A program made the position numbers and the translations under genes. Below the pieces are notes generated by a model. It made no database searches and was not told the origin of the DNA. It saw only the letters and a program-made list of their open reading frames with translations. From Methylomagnum ishizawai (GTDB taxonomy: Bacteria; Pseudomonadota; Gammaproteobacteria; Methylococcales; Methylococcaceae), in contig NZ_AP019783.1 of NCBI RefSeq assembly GCF_019670005.1, forward strand, positions 950,501 through 1,014,500: DNA of 64,000 nucleotides, written 5' to 3'. Positions 28,826-39,100 of the stretch are shown here, one piece after another (positions within the stretch are counted from its first letter, which is position 1; the number at the start of each line of letters is the position of its first letter).

Positions 28826-29262
28826 ACGTATCCACGGGAAAAAGCCGCAGCGGCCGCCGCAGGCCCATGGCCGAAATCAACGTCGTGCCCTATATCGACG
28901 TGTCGCTGGTGCTATTGATCATCTTCATGGTCACGGCCCCCATGCTGCAAACCGGCGTGGATGTGGACCTGCCCCAGGCCGAGGCCAAGGCGGTCGATCC
29001 CAGCCAGGACCTGCCCATCATCATCTCCATCAAGTCGGACGGCAGCCTCTACCTCGATGTCGGCAACCAGGGCGATGCCGAAGTCGCCGACGCCGATCTC
29101 GGCGGCAAGGTGGCCGAAGCCCTCGCCGCCAAGCCGGGCTTGGCGGTCCTGATCCGGGGCGACAAGGCGGTCGATTATGGCCGCGTCGTCACCGTCATGG
29201 CGAACCTCAAGAACGCCGGGGTTCCCAATGTCGGCCTCATGACCGCGCCCGCCGAAGAATGA
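28822..29262 (+). CDS. tolR: Tol-Pal system protein TolR
   Basis: The 146-residue protein carries one N-terminal membrane helix with the conserved ion-binding Asp in AEINVVPYIDVSLVLLIIFM (about residues 16-35) and a periplasmic ExbD-like domain. With TolQ it uses the proton gradient to energise TolA. Coupled to tolQ and tolA by ATGA overlaps. Confidence 0.95.
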
Positions 29263-31268
29263 CCGATCCCAAATACAAGCGGCTCGGCCTGCCGCTGGCG
29301 CTTTCGCTGGCGCTTTCGCTGGCGCTGCATATCGTCTTGGTCCTGCTGTTCGCGTTCCAATTCGATGCGATGCGGGAAGTGAAGGAGCCGCCGCAGCCCG
29401 AGATCATCCAGGCCGTCACGGTGGACGCCGCCCAGATCGAAGCCGCGATCCAGGCCCGGCAGCAAGCCGAGCTACAACGCCAGCAACGCATCGAACAGCA
29501 ACGCGCCGCCGAGGCCCAGGCCGAGCGGGAGCGCCAGGAAGCCGCCCGCAAGGCGGAAGAATTCAAGGCCCGCCAAGCCGAGGAACTGGAGCGGCAGACC
29601 GCGCTCGAAGCCCGCCGCAAGCTGGAAGAAGAAACCAAGCGCCGCGCCGAGGCCGAAGAAAACCAGCGCCAGCAGGCGATGAAAAAGCTCGCCGACCAAA
29701 AGCACCGCGAGGAAGAAAAGCGCCAAGACGAAGCCGAAGCCAAGCATCGGGCGGAAGAAGCGGCCAAGCGCGAAGCGGCGGAAGCCAAGCGCAAAGCCGA
29801 AGCGGAAGCCGCGGCCAAACGCGAGGCGGAAGCCAAACGGGAAGCGGCGGAGGAAGCCAAGGACAAAGCCGCCGCCGAAGCCAAGCGCAAGGCCGAGGCG
29901 GAAGCCAAACGGGAAGCGGCGGAAGAAGCCAAGGACAAAGCCGCCGCCGAGGCCAAGCGCAAGGCCGAGGCGGAAGCCAAGCGGGAAGCGGCGGAAGAAG
30001 CCAAGGACAAAGCCGCCGCCGAGGCCAAGCGCAAGGCCGAGGCGGAAGCCAAACGCAAAGCCGAGGAAGAAACCCACCGCAAGGCCGAACTCGAAGCCCA
30101 GCGCAAAGCCGATCTGGCGGCGCAACGCCGCGCCGAGGAAGAGGCCCGCCACAAAGCCGAAGCCGAAGAGCGGCGCAAGGCCGAACAAGAGGCCAAGCAA
30201 AAAGCCGCCGCCGAAGCCAAGCGCAAGGCCGAAGCCACTGCGGAAGCCAAGCGCGAAGCCGCCGAGGCCGCGAAGGAAAAAGCGGCGGAAGAAGCCAGGG
30301 AAAAAGCCGCCGCCGAGGCCAAGCGCAAAGCCGAAGCCGCTGCGGAAGCCAAGCGCGAAGCCGCCGAGGCCGCGAAGGAAAAAGCGGCGGAAGAAGCCAG
30401 GGAAAAAGCCGCCGCCGAGGCCAAGCGCAAAGCCGAAGCCGCTGCGGAAGCCAAGCGCGAAGCCGCCGAGGCCGCGAAGGAAAAGGCGGCGGAAGAAGCC
30501 AGGGAAAAAGCCGCCGCCGAGGCCAAGCGCAAGGCCGAAGCCGCCGCCGAAGCCAAGCGCGAAGCCGCCGAGGCCGCGAAGGAAAAAGCGGCGGAAGAAG
30601 CCAGGGAAAAAGCCGCCGCCGAGGCCAAGCGCAAAGCCGAAGCCGCCGCCGAAGCCAAGCGCGAAGCCGCCGAGGCCGCGAAGGAAAAAGCCGCCGCCGA
30701 GGCCAAGCGCAAAGCCGAGGCCGATGCTGCGGAAGCCAAGAAAAAAGCGGCGGAAGAAGCCAAGCGCAAAGCCGAAGCCGAAGCCGAGGCCAAGAAAAAA
30801 GTGGAAGAAGCCCACCGCAAGGCCGAACTCGAAGCCGAGATGAAGGCCGAAGCCGAAGCCAAGCGCAAGGCCGAAGACGCCCGCCGCCAGAAGGAAGAAC
30901 GGGAGTTGGCGCTCAAGGAAGCGATGGAAGAGGAGCGCCAGCAAAAAGAGAAGGAGGAAAAAGCCCAGAAAGCCGCGGAAAGCGCGGCCCAAGCCTGGGT
31001 GAATAGCCATTTCCGGCCCAGGGTCGAAAACCACTGGGTACTTGCGCCTTCTGCCCAAGGCGGCGGGTCTTGTACAATTCGGGTCCGTTTGACCCCGGCG
31101 GGCGGCGTCACCAGCGCGGAAGCTTCCTGCTCCGGCGGCGACGCGGCCTTCGAGCGCTCGGCGGAAGCCGCGGTCTACAAGGCCGCGCCTTTCCCCATGC
31201 CGCCCGATCCCTTGGTGGCGAAACAGCTCCTAGGGCAGGCGGTGCGGTTCAAGTTCAATCCCGATTGA
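29259..31268 (+). CDS. tolA: TolA with greatly extended repetitive coiled-coil domain
   Basis: The 669-residue protein has an N-terminal membrane anchor (LALSLALSLALHIVLVLLFA, about residues 10-29), a very long Ala/Lys/Glu/Arg domain II (about 60-575) and the C-terminal domain III, which binds Pal and TolB-type partners (VNSHFRPRVENHWVLAPSAQ, then GSCTIRVRLTPAGGV and a second conserved Cys in EASCSGGDAAFERS). E. coli TolA has 421 residues, so domain II is some 250 residues longer. The excess comes from two sets of tandem repeats, described separately. It bridges inner membrane and Pal in the outer membrane. Confidence 0.93.
   Translation: MTDPKYKRLGLPLALSLALSLALHIVLVLLFAFQFDAMREVKEPPQPEIIQAVTVDAAQIEAAIQARQQAELQRQQRIEQQRAAEAQAERERQEAARKAEEFKARQAEELERQTALEARRKLEEETKRRAEAEENQRQQAMKKLADQKHREEEKRQDEAEAKHRAEEAAKREAAEAKRKAEAEAAAKREAEAKREAAEEAKDKAAAEAKRKAEAEAKREAAEEAKDKAAAEAKRKAEAEAKREAAEEAKDKAAAEAKRKAEAEAKRKAEEETHRKAELEAQRKADLAAQRRAEEEARHKAEAEERRKAEQEAKQKAAAEAKRKAEATAEAKREAAEAAKEKAAEEAREKAAAEAKRKAEAAAEAKREAAEAAKEKAAEEAREKAAAEAKRKAEAAAEAKREAAEAAKEKAAEEAREKAAAEAKRKAEAAAEAKREAAEAAKEKAAEEAREKAAAEAKRKAEAAAEAKREAAEAAKEKAAAEAKRKAEADAAEAKKKAAEEAKRKAEAEAEAKKKVEEAHRKAELEAEMKAEAEAKRKAEDARRQKEERELALKEAMEEERQQKEKEEKAQKAAESAAQAWVNSHFRPRVENHWVLAPSAQGGGSCTIRVRLTPAGGVTSAEASCSGGDAAFERSAEAAVYKAAPFPMPPDPLVAKQLLGQAVRFKFNPD
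29832..30047 (+). repeat. Three tandem 72-bp units inside tolA
   Basis: Units start at 29832, 29904 and 29976 and are nearly identical at the DNA level. Each encodes 24 residues built around KREAAEEAKDKAAAEAKRKA. They differ at only a few synonymous or near-synonymous sites, which suggests recent expansion. Confidence 0.9.
30210..30713 (+). repeat. Tandem 102-bp units inside tolA (four full, one partial)
   Basis: The segment GAAGCCAAGCGCGAAG recurs at 30243, 30345, 30447, 30549 and 30651, exactly 102 bp apart. Each unit encodes 34 residues containing KREAAEAAKEKAAEEAREKA. The reading frame is kept throughout, and the last copy loses its second half. Confidence 0.92.
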
Positions 31269-31286
31269 TTTTCCCCAGGGTATTCG

Positions 31287-32570
31287 ATGCTAAGCCCAAT
31301 CCGATTCGCTTTGCTGTCATGGAGCCTGTGCGCGGGGCTGTTCGGCGGAATGGCCCATGCCGACCTGGATGTCGATATCACCAAGGGGGTGCATGGCGCT
31401 ACGCCCATCGCCGTCGTGCCCTTCGCCCAATCCGGCCTGTCCGCCAATCTCGGCGGCATCGTCGCGGCGGACCTGGGCCGCTCGGGCCATTTCTCGCCCT
31501 TGCCCGAAAGCAGCATGACCGAGCGGCCCGTCCCGCCCCAGTCCGTGAACTTCCATACTTGGCAGGCGCTGGGCCAGGATTATCTGGTCATAGGCCGGGT
31601 CAACCCGGTCGGCAGCCGTTACGAGGCCGAGTTCTACCTGTTCGACGCCATCAAGGGCACGGTGCTGTTGAGCCAGAAGCTGCCCTTCGACGCCCCGGAG
31701 GCCCGCCATACCGCCCACCGCATCGCCGACCTGATCTATCAACAACTGACCGGGCAGCGCGGCGCGTTCAATACCCGCGTGGCCTATGTGGCGGTGTACG
31801 GCGGGCCCACCGGGCGGGTCTACCATCTCCTGGTCGCCGACACCGACGGCCAAGACCCGCGGCCGGTCATCAGTTCGCCGGAACCCATCATGTCCCCGGC
31901 TTGGTCGCCCGACGGCAAGCGCATCGCCTATGTGTCCTTCGAGAACAAGGCGTCCGCGATTTTCGTCCAGGACCTCGCCACCGGCTCGCGGCAAAAGGTC
32001 TCGGACGCCCGCGGTATCAACGGTGCCCCCGCCTGGTCGCCCGATGGTTCGCGGCTGGCCCTGACCCTGTCCAAGGGCGGCAGCCCCGATATTTACGTCA
32101 TGGATGTCGGCTCGCGCTCGCTGCAACAAATCACCAACGAAGTCTCCATCGACACCGAGCCGAATTGGTCGCCGGACGGGCGGACCTTGGTGTTCACTTC
32201 CGACAGGGGCGGCAAGCCGCAGTTGTATACGGTTCCGGCCAGCGGCGGCGCGGCCCAGCGCCTGACCTACGAGGGCGATTACAACGCCCGCGGCGTGTTC
32301 TCGCCCGATGGCCGCTCTATCGCCATGGTGCATGGCAAGGGCGGCGACTACCGTATCGCCCTGATGGACCTGCGCGGCCATACCCTCAAGGTGCTGACCC
32401 AGGGCCGTTTCGACGAATCGCCAGGATTCGCGCCCAACGGCAGCATGATCCTCTACACCCACAAGGAAGGCGGTGTGGACCGGCTGGCGGCGGTGTCGCT
32501 GGACGGCAAGAACCACCAAGCCCTCGATGTCCAGGGCGGACAGGTGCGCGAGCCCGCTTGGTCGCCTTGA
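31287..32570 (+). CDS. tolB: Tol-Pal system beta-propeller protein TolB
   Basis: The 427-residue periplasmic protein has a signal peptide (about 1-25, ending GGMAHADLD), an N-terminal domain (VVPFAQSGLSANLGGIVAAD) and a six-bladed WD40-like propeller whose blades show the repeated SPAWSPDGKRIAYVSFEN, APAWSPDGSRLALTLSK and TEPNWSPDGRTLVFTSDR pattern. TolB binds Pal and the C-terminus of TolA. The length is close to E. coli TolB (430). Confidence 0.95.
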   Translation: MLSPIRFALLSWSLCAGLFGGMAHADLDVDITKGVHGATPIAVVPFAQSGLSANLGGIVAADLGRSGHFSPLPESSMTERPVPPQSVNFHTWQALGQDYLVIGRVNPVGSRYEAEFYLFDAIKGTVLLSQKLPFDAPEARHTAHRIADLIYQQLTGQRGAFNTRVAYVAVYGGPTGRVYHLLVADTDGQDPRPVISSPEPIMSPAWSPDGKRIAYVSFENKASAIFVQDLATGSRQKVSDARGINGAPAWSPDGSRLALTLSKGGSPDIYVMDVGSRSLQQITNEVSIDTEPNWSPDGRTLVFTSDRGGKPQLYTVPASGGAAQRLTYEGDYNARGVFSPDGRSIAMVHGKGGDYRIALMDLRGHTLKVLTQGRFDESPGFAPNGSMILYTHKEGGVDRLAAVSLDGKNHQALDVQGGQVREPAWSP

Positions 32571-32642
32571 GGCGCAATCTACATCGGCAATTCCGGGGCC
32601 GGCGGGCGCGACCGCGGCCCATCCAATCCTGTGGGGAAAACT

Positions 32643-33287
32643 ATGCAATGGAAAACGATCATCGTGGCCTCCGTGCTGGGCTTGGCCTTGGCGGGCTGTA
32701 GCTCCAAGGGCGGCGTGCAAGGCGGGGGCGAGGGGGCCGATGCCGCCGGCACCGGCACCGACGCGGGCGGGCCGAAAATCAACCGTTATGGCCAGGGCGG
32801 CTACGGCGATGGTGGCGCGGGGGCCGGTTATGGCGACGGCTCCGGCGGCTATGGCGAGGGCGGAGGTTCGGGCCGGTATAGCCCGGTCGGGGGCGGGGGG
32901 TCGGGTTCGGCCCTGACCGGCGATCCCGAACTCGACAACGCCAGCGGCCCGCTCGCCAAGCGCGTGGTTTATTTCATGTACGACAGCGACGAGGTGCAGC
33001 CGGAATACCGCTCGGTGGTCAGCGCCCATGCCGCCTATTTGGCCGCCCATCCCGACCGCAACGTGGTCCTGGAAGGCCATGCCGACGAACGCGGCTCGCC
33101 CGAGTACAACGTCGGCCTATCCGAGCGCCGCGCCCAGGCGGTGGCGCGGATGATGCAGTTGCAGGGGGCCGCCAACGGTCAAATCCAGGTGGTGAGCTAC
33201 GGCGAGGAAAAACCGGCGGATGTCGGCCACGACGAATCCTCCTGGCAACAAAACCGCCGCGTGGAAATCGCTTATCCGGGTCGCTGA
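32643..33287 (+). CDS. pal: Peptidoglycan-associated lipoprotein Pal
   Basis: The 214-residue protein has a lipoprotein signal (VASVLGLALAGCSSKGG, Cys about 20), then a Gly/Tyr-rich linker (about residues 25-92, e.g. GGYGDGGAGAGYGDGSGG) and an OmpA domain with VVYFMYDSDEVQPEY, VVLEGHADERGSPEYNVGLS and RRVEIAYPGR. The OmpA domain holds meso-diaminopimelate of peptidoglycan. The linker is much longer and more Gly-rich than in E. coli Pal (173 residues). Confidence 0.94.
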   Translation: MQWKTIIVASVLGLALAGCSSKGGVQGGGEGADAAGTGTDAGGPKINRYGQGGYGDGGAGAGYGDGSGGYGEGGGSGRYSPVGGGGSGSALTGDPELDNASGPLAKRVVYFMYDSDEVQPEYRSVVSAHAAYLAAHPDRNVVLEGHADERGSPEYNVGLSERRAQAVARMMQLQGAANGQIQVVSYGEEKPADVGHDESSWQQNRRVEIAYPGR

Positions 33288-33290
33288 GCC

Positions 33291-34178
33291 ATGATGACTA
33301 AAACCAAATTCGCGGGATGGATGGCGGTGGGCTTGGCCTATGCCGCTTTGGCCGGTGCCGAGCAGTACGACCGGCCCTACGACCAGCCCTACGATCAATC
33401 GGGCTATGGCGCGTCCACCCTGGACGAGCGGGTGGCGCGGCTGGAAAAGCGCCTGTCGGGCGAAACCCTGATGGAGATGGCCAACCGCATCGAGAAGCTG
33501 CAAGGCGAGGTGTTGAGGCTGCGCGGCACGGTGGAGGAATTGGGCCACGAACTCGACAAGGCCAAGCGCCAACAACGTGAGATGTACGGCGACCTCGACC
33601 AGCGCCTGAAAGCCGCCGCCGCGCCGCCCCCGCCGCCGGTAGCCGCCGCGCCATCCGTGGCTCCCTCGCCCGCCGATGCCACGCCGCCCGCCCCCGATCC
33701 CGGCGCCGCCGCCCCGGCGGTTTCCGTGCCCACGCCGTCCGCGCCCGCCGCCGCGCCGCCACCCCCGCCCCCGGCTCCCGTGGTCGATCCGGCGGTGCGC
33801 CAAGCCGCTTACCAAAAAGCCTTCAACACCCTCAAGGAAGGCAAGTACACCGAGGCCATCCGCGATTTCAAAGGCTATGTGGCGAATTATCCCAGCGGCG
33901 ACAACACCGACAGCGCTTATTACTGGCTGGCGGAAGCCTATTATGTGAACCGCGATTTCAACTCGGCCAGGGACACCTTCCGCAGGCTGATCCGCGATTT
34001 CCCCAAGAGCGCCAAGGTGTCGGACGCCCATTTGAAGCTCGGCTTCATCGAGTACGAGAACGCCCAATACGGCGCGGCCAAGGAATTGCTGAACGGCGTC
34101 ATCAAGAACTACCCCGATTCCAGCGCCGCCAAGATGGCGGAAAAGCGCCTGGAACGGATGCGCCAGGAGAAACACTGA
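33291..34178 (+). CDS. cpoB: Tol-Pal accessory protein CpoB (YbgF)
   Basis: The 295-residue periplasmic protein has a signal peptide (about 1-21), a short coiled coil (RVARLEKRLSGETLMEMANR and the following helix, about 42-100), a Pro/Ala-rich spacer (about 104-160) and three TPR units starting AAYQKAFNTLKEGKYTEAIR. CpoB coordinates peptidoglycan synthesis with outer-membrane constriction. The gene follows pal by three bases. Confidence 0.92.
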   Translation: MMTKTKFAGWMAVGLAYAALAGAEQYDRPYDQPYDQSGYGASTLDERVARLEKRLSGETLMEMANRIEKLQGEVLRLRGTVEELGHELDKAKRQQREMYGDLDQRLKAAAAPPPPPVAAAPSVAPSPADATPPAPDPGAAAPAVSVPTPSAPAAAPPPPPPAPVVDPAVRQAAYQKAFNTLKEGKYTEAIRDFKGYVANYPSGDNTDSAYYWLAEAYYVNRDFNSARDTFRRLIRDFPKSAKVSDAHLKLGFIEYENAQYGAAKELLNGVIKNYPDSSAAKMAEKRLERMRQEKH

Positions 34179-34182
34179 ACCC

Positions 34183-34824
34183 ATGGCCGCGCTGCGCGTC
34201 ACCGAAATCTTCCGCTCGCTGCAAGGCGAATCGCGCTCCGTGGGCTGGCCCACTGTGTTCGTGCGGCTGACCGGCTGTCCCTTGCGCTGCGTCTATTGCG
34301 ACACGGCCTATGCCTTCAGCGGCGGCGAGCGGTTGGAATTGGCCGCCATCCTGGAACAAGTGGCCGCCCACGGCGTGCGCCATGTCTGCGTGACCGGCGG
34401 CGAACCCCTGGCCCAGCCGGCTTGCCTGGAATTATTGGAGGGCTTGGTGGCGGCGGGCTATGAAGTATCGCTGGAGACCAGCGGTGCCTTGGATGTCGCC
34501 CAGGTCCATCCCCAGGTGGTCAAGGTCCTGGATTTGAAAACCCCAGGCTCGGGCGAGGCGGCGCGGAACCTCTACGCCAACCTGGACCACCTGGACGCCA
34601 AGGATCAAGTGAAATTCGTGATCGCCGACGAGGCCGATTACGCCTGGGCCAAGGCCAAGCTGGCGGAATACCGCTTGCCGGAGCGTTGCGAGGTGTTGTT
34701 CTCGCCGGTGGCGGGCGTGCAAAACCCCACCGAATTGGCCGAGAAAATCCTCCGCGACCGGCTGGACGTGCGCTTCCAACTGCAATTGCACAAGCTGCTT
34801 TGGGGCGATCAACCGGGCGTCTAA
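34183..34824 (+). CDS. queE: 7-carboxy-7-deazaguanine synthase QueE
   Basis: The 213-residue radical SAM enzyme has the QueE opening [20 protein letters not shown] and the cluster-binding Cys motif [16 protein letters not shown] (CxxxCxxC), followed by [18 protein letters not shown]. It converts 6-carboxytetrahydropterin to 7-carboxy-7-deazaguanine in queuosine synthesis. It sits between cpoB and queC, the usual place in gammaproteobacteria. Confidence 0.94.
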   Translation: MAALRVTEIFRSLQGESRSVGWPTVFVRLTGCPLRCVYCDTAYAFSGGERLELAAILEQVAAHGVRHVCVTGGEPLAQPACLELLEGLVAAGYEVSLETSGALDVAQVHPQVVKVLDLKTPGSGEAARNLYANLDHLDAKDQVKFVIADEADYAWAKAKLAEYRLPERCEVLFSPVAGVQNPTELAEKILRDRLDVRFQLQLHKLLWGDQPGV

Positions 34825-34846
34825 ACCCTCTCTTACGGACGATGCG

Positions 34847-35524
34847 ATGATGAAACCAGCGGTGATATTGCTTTCCGGCGGTCTGGATTCCGCCACGGTC
34901 CTGGCCATCGCCAAGGCCCAGGGTTACGAATGCCACGCCCTCAGCTTCGACTACGGCCAGCGCCATGGGGCCGAATTGGCGGCGGCGGCGCGGGTGGCGG
35001 ATTATTTCGGGGTCGCCGACCGCAAGCTGATCCGCATCGGCCTGGACGCCATCGGCGGTTCGGCCCTGACCGACGCCAATATCGCCGTGCCCGACCATCC
35101 GCAGGCGGGGATTCCCGTCACCTATGTCCCGGCGCGGAACACCGTGTTCCTGTCGTTCGCGCTGGGCTGGGCCGAGGTGTTGGGCAACGCCGATATTTTC
35201 ATCGGCGTGAACGCGGTGGATTATTCCGGCTATCCCGATTGCCGCCCCGAATATATCGAAGCCTTCCGCAAGCTCGCCAAGCTCGCCACCAAGGCCGGGG
35301 TCGAGGGCGCGGATATTCGCATCCATACCCCCTTGATCCAGCTGTCCAAGGCCGAGATCATCCAGCAGGGCGTGGCGCTCGGGGTCGATTACGCCCTCAC
35401 GGTGTCCTGCTACGCCGCCGACCCGGAAGGCCGGGCCTGCGGGGTGTGCGATGCGTGCAGGCTCAGGGCGGAGGGGTTCCGGCAGGCGAAGGTGGTTGAT
35501 CCGACGCGGTATGTGGCGCGGTGA
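34847..35524 (+). CDS. queC: 7-cyano-7-deazaguanine synthase QueC
   Basis: The 225-residue ATP-dependent enzyme begins [20 protein letters not shown] (PP-loop SGGLDS) and ends with the zinc-binding cysteines [20 protein letters not shown]. It makes preQ0 from the QueE product. The second Met may be the true start. A strong terminator follows. Confidence 0.95.
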   Translation: MMKPAVILLSGGLDSATVLAIAKAQGYECHALSFDYGQRHGAELAAAARVADYFGVADRKLIRIGLDAIGGSALTDANIAVPDHPQAGIPVTYVPARNTVFLSFALGWAEVLGNADIFIGVNAVDYSGYPDCRPEYIEAFRKLAKLATKAGVEGADIRIHTPLIQLSKAEIIQQGVALGVDYALTVSCYAADPEGRACGVCDACRLRAEGFRQAKVVDPTRYVAR

Positions 35525-35567
35525 ACAACCATCGAAAAGCCGTCCGGTCCGCGCTTCGCGAGATATG

Positions 35568-35594
35568 AAAAAGCCCGCCACTGGCGGGCTTTTT
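35568..35594. terminator. Bidirectional intrinsic terminator
   Basis: AAAAAGCCCGCC-ACT-GGCGGGCTTTTT, symmetrical, lies between the stop of queC and the stop of the converging PEP-CTERM-like gene. It ends both transcripts. Confidence 0.9.
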
Positions 35595-35607
35595 CTTTGC
35601 CCGCGGC

Positions 35608-36123
35608 TTATGCCCGCCCTGTCCGCGCCCGGCGAAGCGCCAGCCCGCCCACCGCCAGCAAGGCCAGTGTGCCCGGCACCGGCACTGGGCTATAGACCAG
35701 CGAGCCGAACCCGGCGGGGTCGGTGCCGTTATCCGGGGTATAGGCGAAATAAGCGTCCGAGCTATCGAGGCTGCCCGAGACCAGGCTGAAATCGGGATCG
35801 AAGCCGGTCACGTCGTAGCTCAGCCCCAGGAACACCCCGTCCAGGAAATCCACGGTCGGCGTCCCGGAACCGCTATTTTCGTCGAAGGAGCCGCTGTGGA
35901 AACCGAAGCTGAGGCCCAGCAGCGGCAGGCTTTCGCTCCCCGTGCCGGTCAAGCCCGCGTCGTCGAAGCTGAACGTTCCCAAGTAGCTTTCGCCCAGCAG
36001 GGCACCGAAGTCCACGCTGCCCGAGAAGGTGTAATTGATGACGCCCGCCTCGCTGGCGGAGGCCGACAGGAACAGCGCCAAGGCCAGGGCCGTCCCGCGC
36101 AGGGTTTGGATGGGTCGGAACAT
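35608..36123 (-). CDS. PEP-CTERM-like sorted surface protein
   Basis: The 171-residue protein has an N-terminal signal peptide (TLRGTALALALFLSASASEA, cleaved near residue 26), a Gly/Ser/Asp-rich secreted body with few charged Lys residues, and a C-terminal sorting signal: VPVPGTLALLAVGGLALRR (short Pro motif, hydrophobic helix, Arg-rich end). The Pro-Glu-Pro core reads Pro-Val-Pro, a known variant. Such proteins are processed by an exosortase (not in this window). It starts 15 bp after the nuclease stop and probably belongs to the same transcript. Confidence 0.8.
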   Translation of the reverse strand: MFRPIQTLRGTALALALFLSASASEAGVINYTFSGSVDFGALLGESYLGTFSFDDAGLTGTGSESLPLLGLSFGFHSGSFDENSGSGTPTVDFLDGVFLGLSYDVTGFDPDFSLVSGSLDSSDAYFAYTPDNGTDPAGFGSLVYSPVPVPGTLALLAVGGLALRRARTGRA

Positions 36124-36138
36124 GGGTCGGTCCTCGCG

Positions 36139-39100
36139 TTAGAAGGTGAAATTGAGGGTTTGGAGCAGGCTGCCGCAGCCGACGCCCTTGACGATGGCCA
36201 GGACGCGCTTGGCGGCGGGTCCGCCGGCGTCGGGGTCGATGGCGAGGCTGCTATCCGCGCCCTGGGCCGCGCAGACCACATGGCCCGCCGCGATGGGGTT
36301 GGCGTTGCCGATATGGAGGCTTTGCAGCAGTTGGGTCAGCACGATCTGGTCGGTGCCGGGGGTGAAGTCGGTGATCGTGTCGATGCCGTCGGTCACGCTG
36401 TTGTAGACGAACCAGTCCTTGCCGCCCAGGCCGGTCAAGGTGTCCTTGCCGCCGTTGCCGGTCAGTTGATCGCCGCCGGCGGTGCCGGTCAGGGCGTTGT
36501 TGCTCGAATTGCCGGCGAAGGCGCTACGTGCGAGGTTGAAGCCGATCAGCACCGGGTCGTGGTCCGAAGCGCGGTAAGGTGCCTGGGTGTAGAGGTCGGG
36601 TTCACAGGCGGCGCAGGCCGGTTGCTTGAATTCCAGGTTGTAGTCGATGAAGGAGGGCTCGTCGGCGTTGTTGTGCCATTCGGTCACGCCGGCCACTTGG
36701 GTGCCGAGGCTGGCCGTGGTCAAGGCATGGTCGAGGTAGCCCGCCAGTCCGTCGAAGACATAGGAATAGGGATGGGCGATGCGCGCCGCCAGTTGGTCGA
36801 TCAAGCCGCCACCGACCAGGGTTTGGACCGGGTCTTCCTGGCCGTAGGCGTTGAGGTCGCCGATCACCAGTACGTCGTCGTCGCCGCTGGTGGCTTTGAG
36901 GTCGGCGATGAAGCCCAGCAGGGCCTGGGCCTGGGCCACGCGGGTCGCGTTGAAACAGCCCTGGCCGTCGCCTTGGTCAACATCGGGGCCGGAAGCGGGG
37001 CAACTGCTCTTCGACTTGAAGTGGTTGACGACGACCGTGAAGCGGGCGTCGTTGGCGTTCGCCTGGAAGGTCTGGGCCACTGGTGCCCGGCCGATGCTGA
37101 ACGCCGCGCTGTCGAGGGCCTGCGCCGAGCCGACCGGCGTCACCTTGCCCGGTTTGTAGATCATCGCCACCTTGATCGCGTCGGTGGTGCCATTGGCGCT
37201 GTGGTTCTGGTATTCGATGGGGTCTTGCACGTAGGTGTAGCTGCCGGAGCCGACCAGCGCGTTCAGGCGGGAAACCAGGTCGCCCACGGCGGTGGGGCCG
37301 TTGTTCTCGATTTCCATGAGGCCGACCACGTCCGCGTCCAGGGCGGCCAGTTCCCGGACCAGCTTGTCGGCCTGCCGGTCCAATTCATCCAGGCTGTCGG
37401 CCCCCCGGCAATCCGCACGGGTGCCGCCGGGATAGCAGCCCGGACTGCCGCTCTCGTCCAGCGTGGTGAAGTAGTTCAGCACGTTGGCGGAGGCCACTTT
37501 GAGGTTGCCGCCGACCGGGTCGGGGGCCGTGGCCCGCGCATTGGCCCGCGTGAAGACGGGGGCCGAGGTCGGGTGCAGGCGGTAGTCGCGGACGCTGGTG
37601 TCGGAATTGATGGGACCGAAGTCCAGCACGCCGACCAGATTAGCCACGGTATCGCCGGCCCTGACGGTATCGTCCTGGCCGATGTAGGGGGTGGGGTTGG
37701 GGTTTTGGCTGCTGGAGCCATCGTCGAGGACCACCAGGCTGCGTGCGTTCAGGTCGGCGAGGTTCTGCGCGTCGATGCTGCCCGCGTCGTAGACGTTGGT
37801 GGGTTGCCGCAAGCGTCCGCCATAGCCCAAGGTCAACTGGCCGTAGCGGCCCAGGAAGTAGTTTTGCTGCACCGTCATGTCCGGTAAGTCGACGTACATG
37901 CCTTCATAGCGTTCGAGTTCGCCGTCGGTGGATTCGGGCAGGGTGATGGAGCTGATGGAGGGTAGGGCGTTGCCGGTGCTGACGACGCCGACCGCCGATA
38001 CGCTGCCGATTTCGGTGAGTCCGTTGAATTCCTGGACCGTGCCGGTGACTTGCACCCGGTCGCCGACGTTCACCGGGGTGGCGCAGGAACTACAGAAAAC
38101 AAAGATGCCTTCGGAAGTCGCGGGGTCGCCGTCGTCATTCCCTTCCGGTTCTTGCAGGAAGAAGCCGCTCAGTTGGTTGGACGCTTGCAAGTCGGCGGTC
38201 ACGATGCCGCTGACCGTCACGGTTTGCCCCAGCAACGGGCTGGTGCTGGCGGAGCCTTGCACGTCGTGGATCGGTGTGGTCGCGATATCGTCGTTGTTGA
38301 TCGTGCCCTGGCCTTGGGCGTCCGCGACATCCGCGCCCGTTAGGTTGGTGACGTTGACGAAGAAGGTTTCGTTGGATTCGACGGTGGTGTCGCCGTTGAC
38401 GGCGACGGTGAAGGTGTGGCTGGTGCTACCCTGGGGAATGCTCTGGCCGGTGAGCGCTTGGGCGGTGTAATCGCCGGGGGCGGTCGCGGTGCCGTCGGCG
38501 GTGGCGATATCGAAGCTCACGCCGCCCGCGCCCGCGGGCGCGGACAGGCTGACCGTGAAGGTGAAGGTGGTGGTGCCGCTGTCGCCTTCGGTCTTGCTGA
38601 CATCGTTGATGGACAGGCTGGGGGCCGCCCCTGTGGTCGACAGCGAAAAATTATCGAGGGCCAGGCCGTGGTCGTTGCCGGCGTCGTTATTCTCGATCCA
38701 GCGGAGCCAGAGGGTGGTGCCATTGGTCCAGTTCAAGCCGGTCAAGCTGCCGGCACGCGCCGAACGACCGGCGTTATTGCCATCCACCGCCGCCGCGCTG
38801 GCGGTCGCGACCGGCGAAGTGAAGTTGAAGGCGGAGCCTGCTGCCGTCCAGGTCGATACCGCCGAGAACGTGGCACCGAAGCCATATTCCAGCACCATGG
38901 TCTGCGCCGTGGCGTTGCCGCCGTTACGCCATTGTTCGCCGTCATAGGCGAGGTTCAAGGTATCGATGGTCGCGCCGGAAGTATTGGTGGCCGAGAACGC
39001 GATCCAGCCCGCGACCGCACCGGCGGCCGGGGAGCCGAAATAAGCGCCGCCGGAACCCAATCCGCCCAGGGCGCGGTCGCTGGCACCCGTGCTGCCATAG

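Noticed and set aside
29832-30713. Regularly spaced repeats that could suggest a CRISPR array
   Set aside because: The units are contiguous, in frame and code for the TolA helix. There are no unique spacers.
29237-31111. Very long open frames opposite tolA (Ala/Ser- and Phe/Gly-rich)
   Set aside because: They mirror the low-complexity repeats of tolA. The composition is purely periodic and there are no start signals.
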